A stretch of 64,000 nt of DNA, taken from the NCBI GenBank assembly GCA_015680685.1, contig MNCI01004881.1, positions 717,383 through 781,382 on the forward strand, written 5' to 3'. The notes beneath the pieces were generated by a model. It did no database searches. It saw nothing but the letters and a program-made list of their open reading frames with translations, and was not told the DNA's origin. The stretch is from Gnetum montanum. Its lineage: Eukaryota; Streptophyta; Gnetopsida; Gnetales; Gnetaceae. The translations under genes and the position numbers were made by a program. Below are positions 1 through 12,201 of this stretch, piece after piece. How positions within the stretch are numbered: the first letter of the stretch is position 1; each line of letters starts with the position of its first letter.

Positions 1-379
1 TAGAGAAAATTGCATAAAACATTAAATGCATAAATAATTAATTAATCTATTTTAAAGTGTTACAAGGTTTATTAAAAGCTCATCTTTATTGCCGCACACA
101 CTACTGTGCTTAGGTACAATAGTGCTCCAATAAATATCTATACACTCTTGACACCTACTACAAGCACTTAGAAAAATATTCTAACTTTCAAATGACAAAG
201 CTGCAAGAGCTCCACTACAACTACAATAGACATATGCTCAAATTGTGCATCTAGGCACTATATTTATAGGCTATCACACATCCTGCGATATCAGATATCT
301 AACATCGCATCTTTACCACGATATTGGATATCCAATATCAGATATCTGATATTAGAGCTAGATAAAATATAGTTCATCA
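1..379 (-). repeat. Athila-like 3' LTR of element A1, cut by the window edge
   Basis: Read on the minus strand, the LTR starts with TGATGAAC at 379, directly after a polypurine tract. A cluster of GATATC or near-GATATC palindromes lies at 281-345, upstream of a TATA box (TATAAATA on the minus strand, 261-268). The layout (TGATGA start, palindrome cluster, TATA, then a stretch related to 'tctttatt...') matches the LTRs of M, P, P2 and P3. The rest of the LTR lies left of the window, so length and target duplication cannot be checked. Confidence 0.85.
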
Positions 380-390
380 TACCCCCACGA
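380..390 (-). other. Polypurine tract of A1
   Basis: The minus strand reads TCGTGGGGGTA immediately before the LTR start TGATGAAC. The same G-run plus TA sits before the 3' LTRs of M (12,202-12,210) and P (23,961-23,971). This is the expected plus-strand priming site for reverse transcription. Confidence 0.75.
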
Positions 391-2256
391 TTGAATAAAA
401 ACTTGTCCTTGAGTAAAAAAAAGGAGGAACAAGTCCCTTACAAAATATTAAGAAGGTATGGGATTATTGACTAGCATCCAAACTGACTAAGACAAAATAG
501 ACAAATTCTAAGTGCCCAAATGTACAGATTTACAATCTTTTACAAAATTGGATGTTCATGATAATAAAATTGAACACTTTGGCCAAAACTGACATCCAAC
601 ACCTTTGACAATTGAAGAAGGAGAGAGAAGATTCAATGATCATGAAGGATCCTTATCACATGGTGCGGCTGCTTATTCTTTGGTGAAGATAGTTCTGCTT
701 CTAGTCAATGCTTCCCACTGCAATGACAACAAGATTGTAGATTAGTGTGCAATGTGTAATGTATAACTTTTAGGTACTTTGTCTCATTGGTAGTTACACT
801 TGGCTAGGTTGTGATTATGGTGGATTGATTTCTTTAGTAGTGTTAGTGGTGTCCATTATTAAATTCTAAAATGCCCAAATGCGAAGAAATGCTTGAAGAG
901 GGTTAAAGAATTCACAATAGTAAAAAAAAAAGGATTTCATTGAAAAATGTTGTGAAGATGTGCACAATTGGATGTCATCGATGGGGCACACAAAAGGATT
1001 TAATTATAAAAATGTCTAAGGGTAAAGAGCTTAACTAACCTAACCAAAAGGTATGTAAGTGGGTCCTTCCCAAAGTAGTCACATGCCCTTGTTGCCCTTG
1101 CATATCCTCAAACTAAAGAGTCTATGGGCTCCATGGGTGATTAATGGTTATAGAAAGTTAAGTATGAAAACCTAGAACCGAGACATCGAACAAAAACATA
1201 AACACCAGTAGTGAGGTGAGGCATGGAAAGCATAAATGGATGAGAGAGAGAAAGTGGAATGGAGTTCCCGATTAAGGTCACATGAAGTCCCTTATGTATT
1301 TTGTGGTTAAGTGATTTGATAAAATCTATCCTTAGTCTAGACCAAAACCAACCATGTTTAGTGACTTCGCATCATCATTGTAAGACTAGTCCACCCCCTT
1401 GAGACATAAGAGTACTCCCATAGAACAACCACCATTCCTTATTTAAGAAGAAAATAGAAGCAAAAAGTGAGAAAGGGCCTTAGTTATAAGGAATCTTCAA
1501 GCATGGGTAACATGTCTTTTTAGTCCCATAATTAGTGCTTGTAGCCGATTTATTTTGTCTAGGAGGTGTGCTTTGAATCCCCATCATTTTTTTTGGAATA
1601 GGAACCACACCATGCAAAGACGTATTCAACTTCCTATTATTGGCCAACATGGAATGGTAAGAAATGCATGAAAACACCCATGCACCCAAGTAAGTAGAAA
1701 GGCATAAAGAGTACTAAGTCCCCTTGAAGTTACACTCTGTTCAAACCTTTAATCCTTTCCAAGTCTAAAAACTACCAAGGTCACAAGTTCGTTAAAGTTT
1801 TATTAATGAAAAGGGACCTCACACTTCTAGAACTAGAACAACATAGAGTTTGTGGTTGGGTGGATGATGTGGACTCACTACCTATTTCATGAAAAAGAAA
1901 CCATGTCTAAGTCATCAATAAAAAAATTCAAAGCTAGAATCTAGACACCAACAATCAAATAACTAGATAGCACATGCCCACATCAAGCAAACTGCACTAA
2001 ACCCAGTTGTCAATAAGGCATGTTATTATTAGAAAACAATAAGAAAATCACATCAAAATAAAGAAAAATATAAAATAAATTGTAAAATATTCAAAAAAAT
2101 AAAGAAAACATACTAACGATGTTGTAAAAAAAAATATTAAAAAAAATTAATAAAGTAAAAACAAAAAAGTATAAGATAAAGAAGGTGTAAAATAAAAAGT
2201 TGTAAAAATAACTAGGTGTAAAAAAAAATTGAAAAACTGAGGAACCACTTATATGA
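391..2256 (-). other. 3' untranslated region of A1
   Basis: No coding sequence is recognisable over this 1.9-kb AT-rich stretch. Parts resemble the 3' region of P: for example a 'taaggcc..ttctcac' segment near 1,480 on the minus strand matches P near 22,770, and 'gcgaagtcac' plus 'acataaggg' follow in both. A low-complexity A/T tract lies at 2,040-2,240. The shared 3' region shows that A1 and P belong to related families although P lacks pol. Confidence 0.6.
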
Positions 2257-3130
2257 TTAGCATGGATGGCCATCTCCTCTATGACTAAGTTGAAAGGAGC
2301 AGATTTGAAAGATTAAGCGTGGTTGTCCATTTGAGGAGGTGTTGCAAACACTGGCTTCCTTATGCTCATGGAAAGGTTTAATTTGTTGCATGTTAACCAA
2401 TTGATTTTTGTTTAGGCTCTTAGGTTTGAAAATTAACATGGTCCTAGAAGAAAAGGCTTCGTAAATGATGTAAGGCCCTTTCCACAACATCTGAAACTTA
2501 GTTCATTGAGGTACATGTGTGGGGTTCTAGTAGAGAACCTTATCTCTCAGTTGAAATTTAACTTTCCTAATTCTAAGGTCATGGCATTTTTTGTTAAATG
2601 CCTTATGTAACTCATTAGATGACAGGGCCACCAATTGATTTTCTTCTAATAGGTTGAGATTCATTAATCTTTCTTTTTGTGCTAGACTTAAGTCAAGCTC
2701 AAGGTCATAGGTTGTTGAAGGTGTATAGAGCTCGAATTGAATAGGAAGAGTTAGTAAGTCTCTGTGCACCAAATCATAGGGAGAGTAGCCTATAGGGAGC
2801 TTCCAGGTGGAGTAGTAGGCCTAGAGGGCATCATTGAGTTCATGGATCTCTTGTGAACATTACCAATGTAATGGTGGATGCATTTGATCAATCCTTCCAC
2901 CATTATGTTAGCAATGTTCACAAGAGCTGATAAATTTGTGGGCATCCTTGAAAAGTGTCGGATAGTAATACCTTGCCATCAAGATATTAATGGTAGTACA
3001 TCTCCTAGCATAGTGGCCTCCACAAGGACCCTCATGAGCATCCTAGAGAATGTGCAGTTGATTAGCATCAGAGACACACCAACAAACTAGGCCATTGACG
3101 CACACCTTGTAGAGGTGCCTGTTGATGTGC
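2257..3130 (-). pseudogene. Integrase remnant of A1 (zinc-binding N-terminus and C-terminus; catalytic core deleted)
   Basis: Minus-strand translation shows an integrase zinc-binding segment (HEGPCGGHY ... SCEHC, about 3,050-2,910). It then passes straight into the end of the core, where residues resembling NDAL.AY...PIGYSPYDLVH appear near 2,830-2,760, followed by the C-terminal domain (MLWKGPYIIYE near 2,490). The DDE catalytic core, normally about 450 bp, is absent. The break coincides with a 29-bp inverted repeat (2,850-2,878 and 2,896-2,924). The integrase cannot be functional. It lies downstream of RT/RNase H, in the usual Ty3/Gypsy order. Confidence 0.75.
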
Positions 3131-3375
3131 ATGAAGCATTTCACTTAGTGAAGAAACTGTTGTTTCTTTTGATGGTCCAGCTCTTATGGCATCTCTTAAG
3201 TGAGAAGATAGGTGAGAATGCCATCATACCATTTGGGCTCAATGGGCAATTATTTAGTTATAGCCTTGACAAAGAGAAGTTCATTAGGAAACTAATCAAA
3301 TAATGGGCTTTCATCTTCTTTGTTGTCCCATTGCAATTGAGAGAAGTGGTCAATGCCCACATTCTTAGTTCCTTT

Positions 3376-4600
3376 TCAATCTACCATCATAAGATCAAAT
3401 TTTTGGAAGATTATGAACCACCATATGAGACAAAGACTCACTATTTGCTTATTCATTAGGAAGTGAATTGCATTGTGGTCCATGTGCATGAACACTTTGT
3501 ACCCAAGCACATAGTTCCTTAGCTTCTCTAAAGCAAACACCACTACCATCAATTCTTTTTTTGTGGTGGTGTAGTTTAGTTGTGCACCCACAATGCTTTA
3601 GCTTGCATAGTGGATGTAATATGGAAATTTCTTATCATCCAACTATGTAAGCATAGCCCCAAAGGCATAATTTGATGCATCCATCATAACATGAAATGGT
3701 TTGGACTAGTTTAGTGCTTGTATAATTGGAGTTTCTATGAGTTTTTCCTTTACTTGTTGGAATACATTTTCACATTCCTTGGTCCGAAAAGATGGAGCAT
3801 ACTTCTTTGTTAGCTCAACCAATGATTTTTTGAACTTAGATAAATTCTCTATGAATATTTGGTAGTAACCTGTGTGTCCAAGGAATGATCGAACATCTTT
3901 TATAGTTTTTGGTTGACGGGTAATTCCTTGGATGACCCTAATCTTTTTAGGGTTGATCTTAATTCCTGCTTGTGAAATTTTATGGCCTAACACAATGCCC
4001 TCTTGGACCATTAGATGGATCTTTTTCCAATTGAGCTAAAGATTGATCTCCACACATCTTTTGAGCACTTGCTCAAGATGGTCTAAGGCTTACTCAAATA
4101 TAGCCTAATAGGTGGAGAAGTCATCCATGAAGATTTCCATCATGCTACTGATCTATTGCTGAAAAATACTTAAGACCAAGCATTGGAATGTAGTAGGGAC
4201 ATTGCATAGGCTAAAAGGCATATTTTGATATGCAAAAGTTCCCCATAGACTCATGAATGTTGTTTTGGCCTAATCCTCTAGTGTGATCTAGATTTGGTTA
4301 TAGCCATTATAATCATTTAGAAAATTGTAATTGCATTGCATATAAATGGTGTTCAAAACCTAATCAAAAAATGATAATGAAAAGTGATCTTTGAATGTTG
4401 CCATATTTAATAGTTGGAAGTCTATGCAGACGTGCCACTTGCCACCTTTCTTTGCCACAATCACAAGTGGGCTAACCCACTCACTATTTGCAATGGGATA
4501 GATAAAGCCCACCTTGAGTAGTTTTTTGATTTTCCTTTTGACGGTCTGCTTTAATTTGGGATTCAACCACCACTGTGGCTGTCTCCTTGGCTTCATGGCA
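3376..4600 (-). pseudogene. Reverse transcriptase and RNase H of A1 (Athila-like, broken)
   Basis: The RT N-terminal part (4,596-4,360) reads LKVGFIYPIANSEWVSPLV, then KKGGKWHVCIDFQLLN and TFKDHFSLSF, the pattern of Athila RTs. The thumb region (4,011-3,706) carries GIVLGHKIS, IKDVRSFLGHTGYYQ and IENLSKF. RNase H (3,591-3,376) has LNYTTTKKELMVVVFALEK and MDHNAIHFLMNK. Frame breaks and stops separate the blocks, and the YxDD region between 4,360 and 4,011 is disrupted. This is the only Athila-like pol in the window, and it is dead in this copy. Confidence 0.85.
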
Positions 4601-4989
4601 AGATCAGTGTAAATATGATGCTGGCATATGCTAGGATTAATCCTTGTGAGTTTGAGATATGACTAAGAAAAGGTTGTTGGCCATCTATTGACCACATTCA
4701 GTAGCATCTCCTTTTCAGGAGTAAGATTTGCATTAATTATTACTAACTTTCCATTTTTCAAGATTGCATATTCCATGATGGAAAGTAGAATTTTCAACTC
4801 AAGGGGCTCTTATTTAAAATTTTTAGGAATTTTGAACTCTTTCCAATTAGTATAATTAATTTCATTAATGGAGAGTTGGTGATGAACTTGCTCCAGTTCA
4901 TCCATGCCTTTCACATAGGCACTTGTTAGGCTCTCATCAGGTACCATGCAAAGTGTGTTACTTTTAAGATTAGCTATCAACCAGTAGGT

Positions 4990-5520
4990 GCCCTCCTATT
5001 TTGTGAATGTTGTGTATAGGTACCTTTAAATTTAAGATATGTCAGCACACTAACTTCATGCTTTAATAGATACACTATTAATGGCCCATGGATTTTGCAC
5101 CATGTATCACTTTACACAATGCATGGAGCTTTCTTCCTCTTGATCTTTTCGAATGCATTTTCTTTAGAGATTTCAAGGAAAATATCTTGGATCCCTAATT
5201 GTGCATCAACAATGCTCAACTAAGCCCTTTCCATGATGATTGGAAAGTCCCCTGTTCAATTGTCCACTCAGATCATCAAAAAATTAGTTGGATAGGACCA
5301 CCCACAAATGGTGGTCACAATGTCCTCCACTAGCCCTAAGGAAATAGTGGTGGACTAATCAACCAACTCAAGATGGATGTTTCTCTTCTTAAGTGGAGGC
5401 AGGTTCTAGGCTTTATACATCTCATGGGAAATTAGATTAACACTAGAACTTAAATCCAAAAAAGCCCTACAAGGCTCATTCCCAGTGATTTAAAGGTAAA
5501 TAAGGGAACTTCTAGGATTA
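4990..5520 (-). pseudogene. Aspartic protease region of A1
   Basis: The minus strand at about 5,470-5,110 aligns closely with the protease of P (21,250-21,620). Shared features include a run like NLISHEMYKA, LPPLKKRNI, LGLVEDIVTT, CGWSYPT and GDFPIIM. Several in-frame stops interrupt it. The catalytic Asp region reads like LDLSSSVNLIS, where families normally have D-S/T-G/S, so activity is doubtful even apart from the stops. Confidence 0.7.
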
Positions 5521-5760
5521 TATAATTTCTTGGAAAGGTGACCAACTTTTATCCAATTAGTTATCGCATGGGTTAACATAATGGTATGCAATTTGGGGGG
5601 GGGGGGGTTTGTTTACTTTGAAGTGGACTTGAATGGATTAGATGTAGAGGATGATGGAGAAATAGGGTTTCTAGATGTAGGGATATGTGAGGGTTTAGTT
5701 GGGCTATTAGTTTGAAAGAAAAGTCATTTCATGATCTAGTTTTTAAACCACTCAGCTGAG

Positions 5761-8036
5761 GATCTAGTTGTAAGTTAATAGCCTTTGTTGCATTACATTG
5801 TTGTGGTTGAGGTGAAATTTCTCCCCGCATTGATGGAGAAAGTGGTAACTGGGTTGAGGGTGAAGGGACATATGAAAAAGAATGAGAAGGGTAATATGGA
5901 TAGGGGGTTTTCCATCTAGTAGATGGAGAATGAGTTCTATAATACTATGTAGGGTAGTAGTGATGTTAGAAGGTGGCATGACTAGAAGAGTCACGTCGAG
6001 AAATGAGTTGTTGAACAGAGTACCCATATGGATCTAGTTGTTAGTAAGGGTACTGTTGCCTTGACGGTGGAATCCCCCATGATTGTGGGTGCTACCATTA
6101 TTAGTACTACTCATACAGTTGTGGTGGAGCTTCACTTGGATAGTAGGCTTGTTGTTGGTGGAATTGCCTAGGATTGTCTTGAGGATAAGGTAATCTTATG
6201 GGTGCTTACCTTCTTTCAAGTCTAGGATTTAGAGTGTATACCCTAGACTCCTATAAGTGTAACATGATAGGGAAACACCATTTAGGATGTTCATTGGTAG
6301 ATCTCACATCCACTATCATCATCTAATTCTATTTCCACAACTTCTTCTATTGCAGTAGCTTTGCCATTACCCCTTTGGTAGGCATGTTCAACTTCTCTCT
6401 ACCTCCTGCAATTACAATCACTGCTTTACTCTCTTGATTCTTTTACTATTATTAGAGTAGTTTGGAATTTTTCATTCAAAGAGTCCCATAATTTATCAAC
6501 CTTGGCCAATATATCAAAAAAATGTTTTTTAGGTTGACAAGGTCCACCTCATCAAGTAGTGACTCCTCCTTGTTGTCGCAAAATCGAACCTCCCTTTTTC
6601 TAATGGAAGGATCCCTGCTATATTCCTCAATACTTTTGTATTTTCTTAATTCTCCTTCTTTTGCTACTTTCTCTATCAACCTTTGGATCTGATGGGCTCT
6701 AAGTTCTGATAGTCTACCTTGGGCATAAACCCTAAGAATTCTTCTTATTTCTTATATGAGTCCATCTATGATGTGGCAAAGCTATTCCTACTAAGAATAA
6801 CCATGGTTAGGGAATTAGTGTATGAGAGAATAGTATTTTCCCATAGCAACCTCCAAGGGTTCATGTGTTCCTTGCTTCCATCCTTGGATTTGTCTTCTCA
6901 GATTAGACACTCAGGAGTATATCTGGTATTTATCATTGAACATCTCTAGCATTGTACTCCACCTGTAGATGGATTTCGACTACAAGGATTGATACCAGCT
7001 TTTGACTTCTTTGATGAGTGTCTTGGGTAATAGATTTAATTTCTACAAATCATTTTTAATATTCTGTAAGGCACAAGCATCATGAAAAGGTAGATGTGTT
7101 TACTTATTAGAGTTATATCCCCCCTCAAATCTCAAGATATTGTTCATGTTAGGTTGCTTGATTCTACTATCTTTAACATGCCATGTTGGGATTTTTACTA
7201 CCTCTACAATGTTTAGCATGCTCCGAGTTGCCATTAAAGGCTCATCATCATCATTATTTTGATGATGCCTATGATGTCATCTGCCATCCCTTCATTCATG
7301 GTGAGCCTGGCGATCATTATTTTTGTCCCACTATTCACCTTTATCATGGTTATCTTTTCTATGACGTCTGTTAGAACTAGAAGAGGAAGAAGAAGATGCA
7401 GACGAAGACAGTAAAGAGGGAGGAGGACTACCACCATCATGGTGTCTACCACCTTCTTTACGCTTGTCATGACCATGTTTTTCAGCTTTCTTATCATCTT
7501 GATGATTGCTCAAGTCCCTGCTTTGACTCCAACTTTTTGCTTGAACTTGGATTATTGATAGTGGATTGCAGCTTATGATTCAAGCCCCCATCACCAATAT
7601 CAAGGGGTGGAGAATCTTCATGTTGAGAATCCCCAGAGGAAGGATTCTCATTGTTCTTTTGGTTAAGCAGGAATATGGGATTGGTAAACTATTTCTTCTT
7701 CATAGCCTCATGATGCTTTTCTTGGTGTTGATCTCTCCTACATTGTGTTTTAGTGGGATGGTAGTCCTGGTAGTCATAATTGTGCACAACATACTCTTCT
7801 TGAAGATACCAAATGCCCAGCCTCCTAAGAGTTTAAAGTAGCACCCCAAGCACAGATTGATTGGGAGGCATTATAATGTTTCCCTCTATATCTTGCCACT
7901 GCAGTTGTTCATCTTGATGGAGGATGAAGGTGAAATTACGCACATATTCATCTAGATGATTATATACCGCCTTGCATTCTTGAGGCATTGGTGGTTTAAT
8001 ATCATCACACTTATAAGAAGAAGACATTTTGCAATT
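5761..8036 (-). pseudogene. gag of A1 (Athila-like, fragmented)
   Basis: The start at 8,027 (MSSSYKCDDIKPPMPQ) leads into a conserved N-terminal block (YVRNFTFILHQDEQLQW) also present in P at 18,720 and P2 at 56,070. Further along, 6,679-6,476 carries VAKEGELRKYKSIEEYSRDP, homologous to the end of the retrotransposon gag domain in P (VAKEEGELRKRESVEEYN). Frames shift repeatedly. A short GC-skewed run of nine to ten G residues lies near 5,597. Upstream, 8,037-8,160 matches the leader of P ('catcattgg', then 'aacccttagggttga'-like sequence), so the start is well placed. Confidence 0.75.
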
Positions 8037-8169
8037 ATAATAAAAATAAGTGTGCTTAAATTATTATATTTATTTTGAGAATGATTTTGACCTTAGGGTT
8101 TGTCCAATGATGTTAATGATTTTCACTATGCCTAGATAGCACATAGGGTTAATTCTAAAATTTTCAAAT

Positions 8170-8856
8170 TTTTTTAAGGCTCTATTGAATGCAATTATTG
8201 ACAACTATTAACTAGCCAAAATAGAAGCTCATACTTTGTCATTTACGAAGCATTTTTGGTAGTGTAATAAGATTTTCATTTACAAAATTACTTGTTGAGC
8301 TTAGAGGGTTTGAACAATTCATAGCTACATGGAATTAAAATAGCTTTATTGTGAAGTATTTTCTTGTGTTAATTTATCTTGCCTAAATATTTGAGATTTC
8401 ATACAAATCTAATTTCTTTTCTTTCTTTTTCTAAGTCCATTGAATCTCACTCTATTTCTAGTTTTCTTGTGGAATTTTCTCTTGAGGGGGAAATTAGGAG
8501 TACATTGGTAGAATTATGCTCAAACATTTTTGTAAAATTTATTTAGTATAAGTAATGTATTATAGAGACTATATAGACTAAGAGACTTGATAAAATATGA
8601 ACCTTCAATAACTCATACTATTTGACAAAGTTAGTTAAATTTTTTTTATGATAGCCAATTATAGTTTCACACATAACCTAACCATTTCAACATTCACAAT
8701 AGCAAATACATACTCATGTTTAGTATGTTTTATAACTACTAAGTCTATCTGGAGGTATTTGGCCTTTCTAGAGACCAACAAACACCTAAACCCTATTTGA
8801 AGAACACTTTTGTTTTCCATGATCCCAAAGGTCACGAGATCTAGAGGCCCACAACA
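8170..8856 (+). repeat. Truncated LTR (3' portion) of host element H
   Basis: This plus-strand block aligns over about 650 bp with the reverse complement of 49,880-50,540. Shared segments include 'atttttggtagtgtaataa', 'tttgaacaattc', 'tttctagttttcttgtgga' and 'ggaggtat.tgg', then 'agagaccaa'. It therefore represents an LTR family with a second copy (S) here. The promoter half is missing: the block begins abruptly where the leader of A1 ends, so a deletion joined the two. The end is put at ACAACA (8,851-8,856) by analogy with the end of S (..CACCAACA), but this is uncertain. Confidence 0.6.
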
Positions 8857-9080
8857 TTGGTGATCTAGTCCCAAACAATCACTAATAGTTCTTTTAGCAC
8901 TAGAAGAGGGTAGTTTGTCACCTAAGTTCATAAGCCTGATAGTCCTAGCATGTCAACAATTCTTTTGGTGCCAGAAGGAGGGAAGAAAATTGGTTACCTA
9001 AGTTCATTCAAAGAGATCAATATCCCTAGCATACCAACAATTCTTTGTTGCTAGGAGAGCTTGAAAGAAAATTAGATATT
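8857..9080 (+). other. PBS and leader region of H, with tandem PBS-like repeats
   Basis: The motif TTGGTG(CC/AT) recurs. At 8,966-8,982 it reads TGGTGCCAGAAGGAGGG, which resembles the sequence at the 5' LTR of O (TAGTGCTAGAAGGAGGG on the minus strand near 41,760). Degenerate repeats of the surrounding stretch ('cctagca...caacaattctt', then the motif) occur at about 8,945 and 9,030. Which copy was the true PBS is not clear, and I do not assign a tRNA. Confidence 0.4.
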
Positions 9081-9319
9081 ATTTTCAGTCCATGACCAAA
9101 CAAACTAATTGTTGCGAAGATTTCAAAGGTTCCAAAGAATTTTCTAATTATAGGGCTAATTATTCATCAAAATAAGAATAGAATATGGTTGTTGAGTTTG
9201 GAAAAACTAGTGGAGTAAAGACTAGGAGAATAAGAAGATCACACCTTCTCTCTAGTTTATTATTTTATAAGAGAAAGTCAAAATAATATAAAAGTTCAAC
9301 AATCAAAAGGAATTCTAAT

Positions 9320-10560
9320 AGGATGGAAAATCCTTGGCAAAGAGTTACACCATTAGGATTTCAAACTAAAATGATATTCCTAAGGGACTTTACAAATATT
9401 TTTCTGAGCCTTTTATTCCTTACAAAGCTTACTTAGTTGAAGAATACCTTCACTTATTTGATTTAGCTTTAGCTCATGCAAATGTTCAACACTAAGATCA
9501 AGCTTGTAGGTTATCTATAGCAAATTTAAAAGATATGGCTTAGATTTGGTATTCAAACTTGCCAAGCAACAATATCACAAGTTGGGATGATATGAAAATC
9601 TTTTCTTGGCCCAATTTAGCAATTAATTGGATCAACAACAACTATACTATGGGCTAGTACAAACTAAGCAAGGAGTTAAAGAGTCAATTAGAGATTTTAG
9701 TATGAAATTTCAATGAAGTTGTGGACTCTTTCAAAGACAATATAGACCATTAGATGAAATGCTTAGAGATACTTATCTTAAGATAGTGAATCCCAATATT
9801 TTAATCTAGTTGAGGAGAATTGCAAACTTGCAAATGTTGAATGACTACTTTAGTGAAGCTATATAGTTAGAAAAATAGTTGAACTTAAATCATGAAGAGA
9901 TTATCACAACTTAAAAAATAAAAGAAAAAAATGATGATTCCTATGAAATATTTTTCTTAACTTAAAGCATTACTAGGGTCATCTCATGTTAAAATAGAGC
10001 AATAGGTAGAAAGCAAAGAATCTAAAAAATGATAGTTAATGAGAGACTTGTTCAACAAAGTAGTGAAACTAGAAAAAGATTTGGCAAAAGTTAAAATCCA
10101 CTAAAAAATATAAGCATCAAGATACTAAACTAGTAGAAGATAATAATGAGAGTGATCTTGTTATGTTGAACTTCCTCGATATTGAATTCAATAATGAGCT
10201 ATCTAGTGTTCATTAAACAAGCAAATCTTCTAATAATGGATCTAATGATACCTCTTCACTATCAAGTTATGAAGAGGATATATCATCAGATAAGGAGTGG
10301 AATAATAGTGAAGAAAATGGAGATAATTTATGATCAAAAGAAAGATTAACCACTTCCAAGCCTCCAAATGTCATTTCTAATCCATCTACTAAGAGACAGA
10401 TTTTTGAACCAAGTAGGAGAGAGAAAAATAAAAGTAAAGAAGATAAAGTAGACCAAAGTACTCAAAGTCAAACTTTTAATAAATGGATGAAAAAATCAGG
10501 TTTTTAGGGAGATGGAAAGTATAATCTAATGGAAGATCTTAACAATGTCAGGGCCAATAT
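9320..10560 (+). pseudogene. gag of H (Tat-like, many stops)
   Basis: Translation with stops read through gives a gag capsid-type block around 9,400-9,650, including EEYLHLFDLALAHANV, LKDMA, IWYSNLPSNNITSWDD and FSWPNLAINW. This is the usual retrotransposon gag pattern (W-[FY]-xx-LPxxSIxSW). Downstream sequence is lysine- and asparagine-rich and broken. No intact frame exceeds about 50 codons. Protease follows in order. Confidence 0.6.
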
Positions 10561-10634
10561 TAGTATATATTAATTGTTATAGATAGGGGATCAGTAAAGA
10601 AAGGCTTTAGAGTTCATTAAAAGTAAAAAGAAAG

Positions 10635-11204
10635 TTGGAGAATCAAAATGAAGCTGTGTCTAACATTGATAAGATATCCAAAACTAGTTATGATTATACT
10701 CCTGATAAAGAAGCTCCCCCTTTTCTTCTAAAAATGAAGTTAAAGGAAAAATATCTTCACAATTGTTTAGTTGATTTTGAAGCTACCTCTACTATTATGC
10801 CATTGTTCATATGCAAAAAACTTGGTTTGACTCCCGAAAAATCCAACAAAAAGATCATTCAAGTGGACAAGAGTAGAGTGAATATTGTTGATCAATTATC
10901 AATGTTCTATTAGAAATCACTTCTGAACCCCATATAAAAAGTAGAGTAATTATTCAAGTGGCAGATATACCAGATTCACATAGTCTTTTGGTGGGTAGAA
11001 GTTGGAGTAAGAATTTCTTAGGATACATATCATTAGATTATTCACATATGTGGCTACCTTGGAAAGAGGAGCCGAATCAAATATACATTTAAAGTGAACC
11101 TTTGATGAATAAAAACATTACTTTAAATGGAAATAATAATGTCATTGAAACAAGAATTTTTGAAACTAGACTTTTCATACTTCAAGAAGTTGATAACTTG
11201 GGAA
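10635..11204 (+). pseudogene. Protease region of H, cut by insertion of M
   Basis: An open stretch of 92 codons from 10,635 carries the aspartic-protease core YLHNCLVDFEATSTIMP, where intact relatives have LVDxGAS.N.MP; the catalytic D-x-G is changed to D-F-E. After a stop at 10,911 the same domain continues with SLLVGRSWSKNFLGYIS near 10,980, equivalent to the ILGRPFL motif. The frame then runs to 11,204, where element M begins after AAGAG, and resumes in phase at 44,528. Confidence 0.7.
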
Positions 11205-11209
11205 AAGAG

Positions 11210-12201
11210 TAATAAGCAGCTGATACCCCTATGTCCAACCATATGAATCAAAAGTGTTCACACATGATCCAATCAAATCCCATGGATGGGATTAGTCATG
11301 GCACCTAGATTGTTAAGCATTGATTGTAGGATGCTATCTTCCCACTTGAATGAGTGGTAGCTTTGTCATGTATGATTTAGTCCAAAGTGAGGCATATGAT
11401 AATTGATGTTGTTAGGCACATTTTAATCCTAGTGATAAACATAATTAATAATGAAATTTAATCTTAAATCTAAGTAATGATGGTAATGTAGATCTACTCT
11501 AGCCTAGAGTGATGAGCATCTGGTCCTGGCTTACGGTACAAGTCTTGGGCTCATGTAACCATTACTAGGTTACCAAGCGTTATGCTACTAGGTAAACCAA
11601 GCAATAACATTATTGTGATTACCAAAAAATTACACTTAAATACTCAAAACCAATTGTACTCATTCTACTTTACTAAGGAAGAAGAAAGTAAAATACTTGG
11701 AAATGTAAATAATTAAATTATGAAAACAGTAAATATTATGCTAAGTAAAATAGTAAAATTAAGTGGATGCTACAATGATGAAAAGAAATCTCAGTCTTTA
11801 TTTTCAGTCATGAACTGTGTCCAAGTACATTTTACTTGAATAAAGATTCTATACAATTACTTAACACCACATTGTAAGCATTCACTCTATCACTATAACT
11901 ACAAAAATAAACTAAAAGAGTCTACCTAAGGATGGAATGAAAATTTCTCTGGATCCATGCATCCAAGTGCTATATTTATAGGCTACACACATCCCACGAT
12001 ATTAGATCTACGATGCTGTAGCTTATGCTATAATATCGAATATATGACATTGTAGATAGGATATCATAGTTACGATATCATTGGTGGACAAAAATTGACT
12101 TTTTGTCAAACAGATGTGATATAGCATCAACAATGTCACATCAACGATATTGCATCCACGATATACCATCAGTGATATCCCAGCTAATTGATGATTCATC
12201 A
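11210..12201 (-). repeat. 3' LTR of Athila-like element M
   Basis: This 992-bp LTR on the minus strand begins TGATGAATCATCAATT at 12,201, after a polypurine tract. It has GATATC-like palindromes (12,000-12,180), a TATA box (TATTTATA at 11,974-11,981 on the plus strand) and ends at 11,210. The homologous 5' LTR is split between 17,520-17,594 and 43,661-44,522. The left end reads TAATAAGC, aligning with TGATGAGC in the 5' copy. AAGAG at 11,205-11,209 is half of the target duplication; AAGAT at 44,523-44,527 is the other. Confidence 0.88.

Noticed and set aside
281-345. GATATC repeats as a satellite or CRISPR-like array
   Set aside because: The palindromes sit only at a fixed place in LTRs before a TATA box, without unique spacers of constant length.
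2878-3303. Plus-strand open frames at 2,878-3,303
   Set aside because: Antisense of the integrase zinc-binding region of A1; the minus-strand reading gives clear integrase motifs.
7183-7841. Several plus-strand open frames inside A1 (7,183-7,841)
   Set aside because: They are antisense to the A1 gag linker, composed of low-complexity His/Ser codons, and have no counterpart in P or P2.
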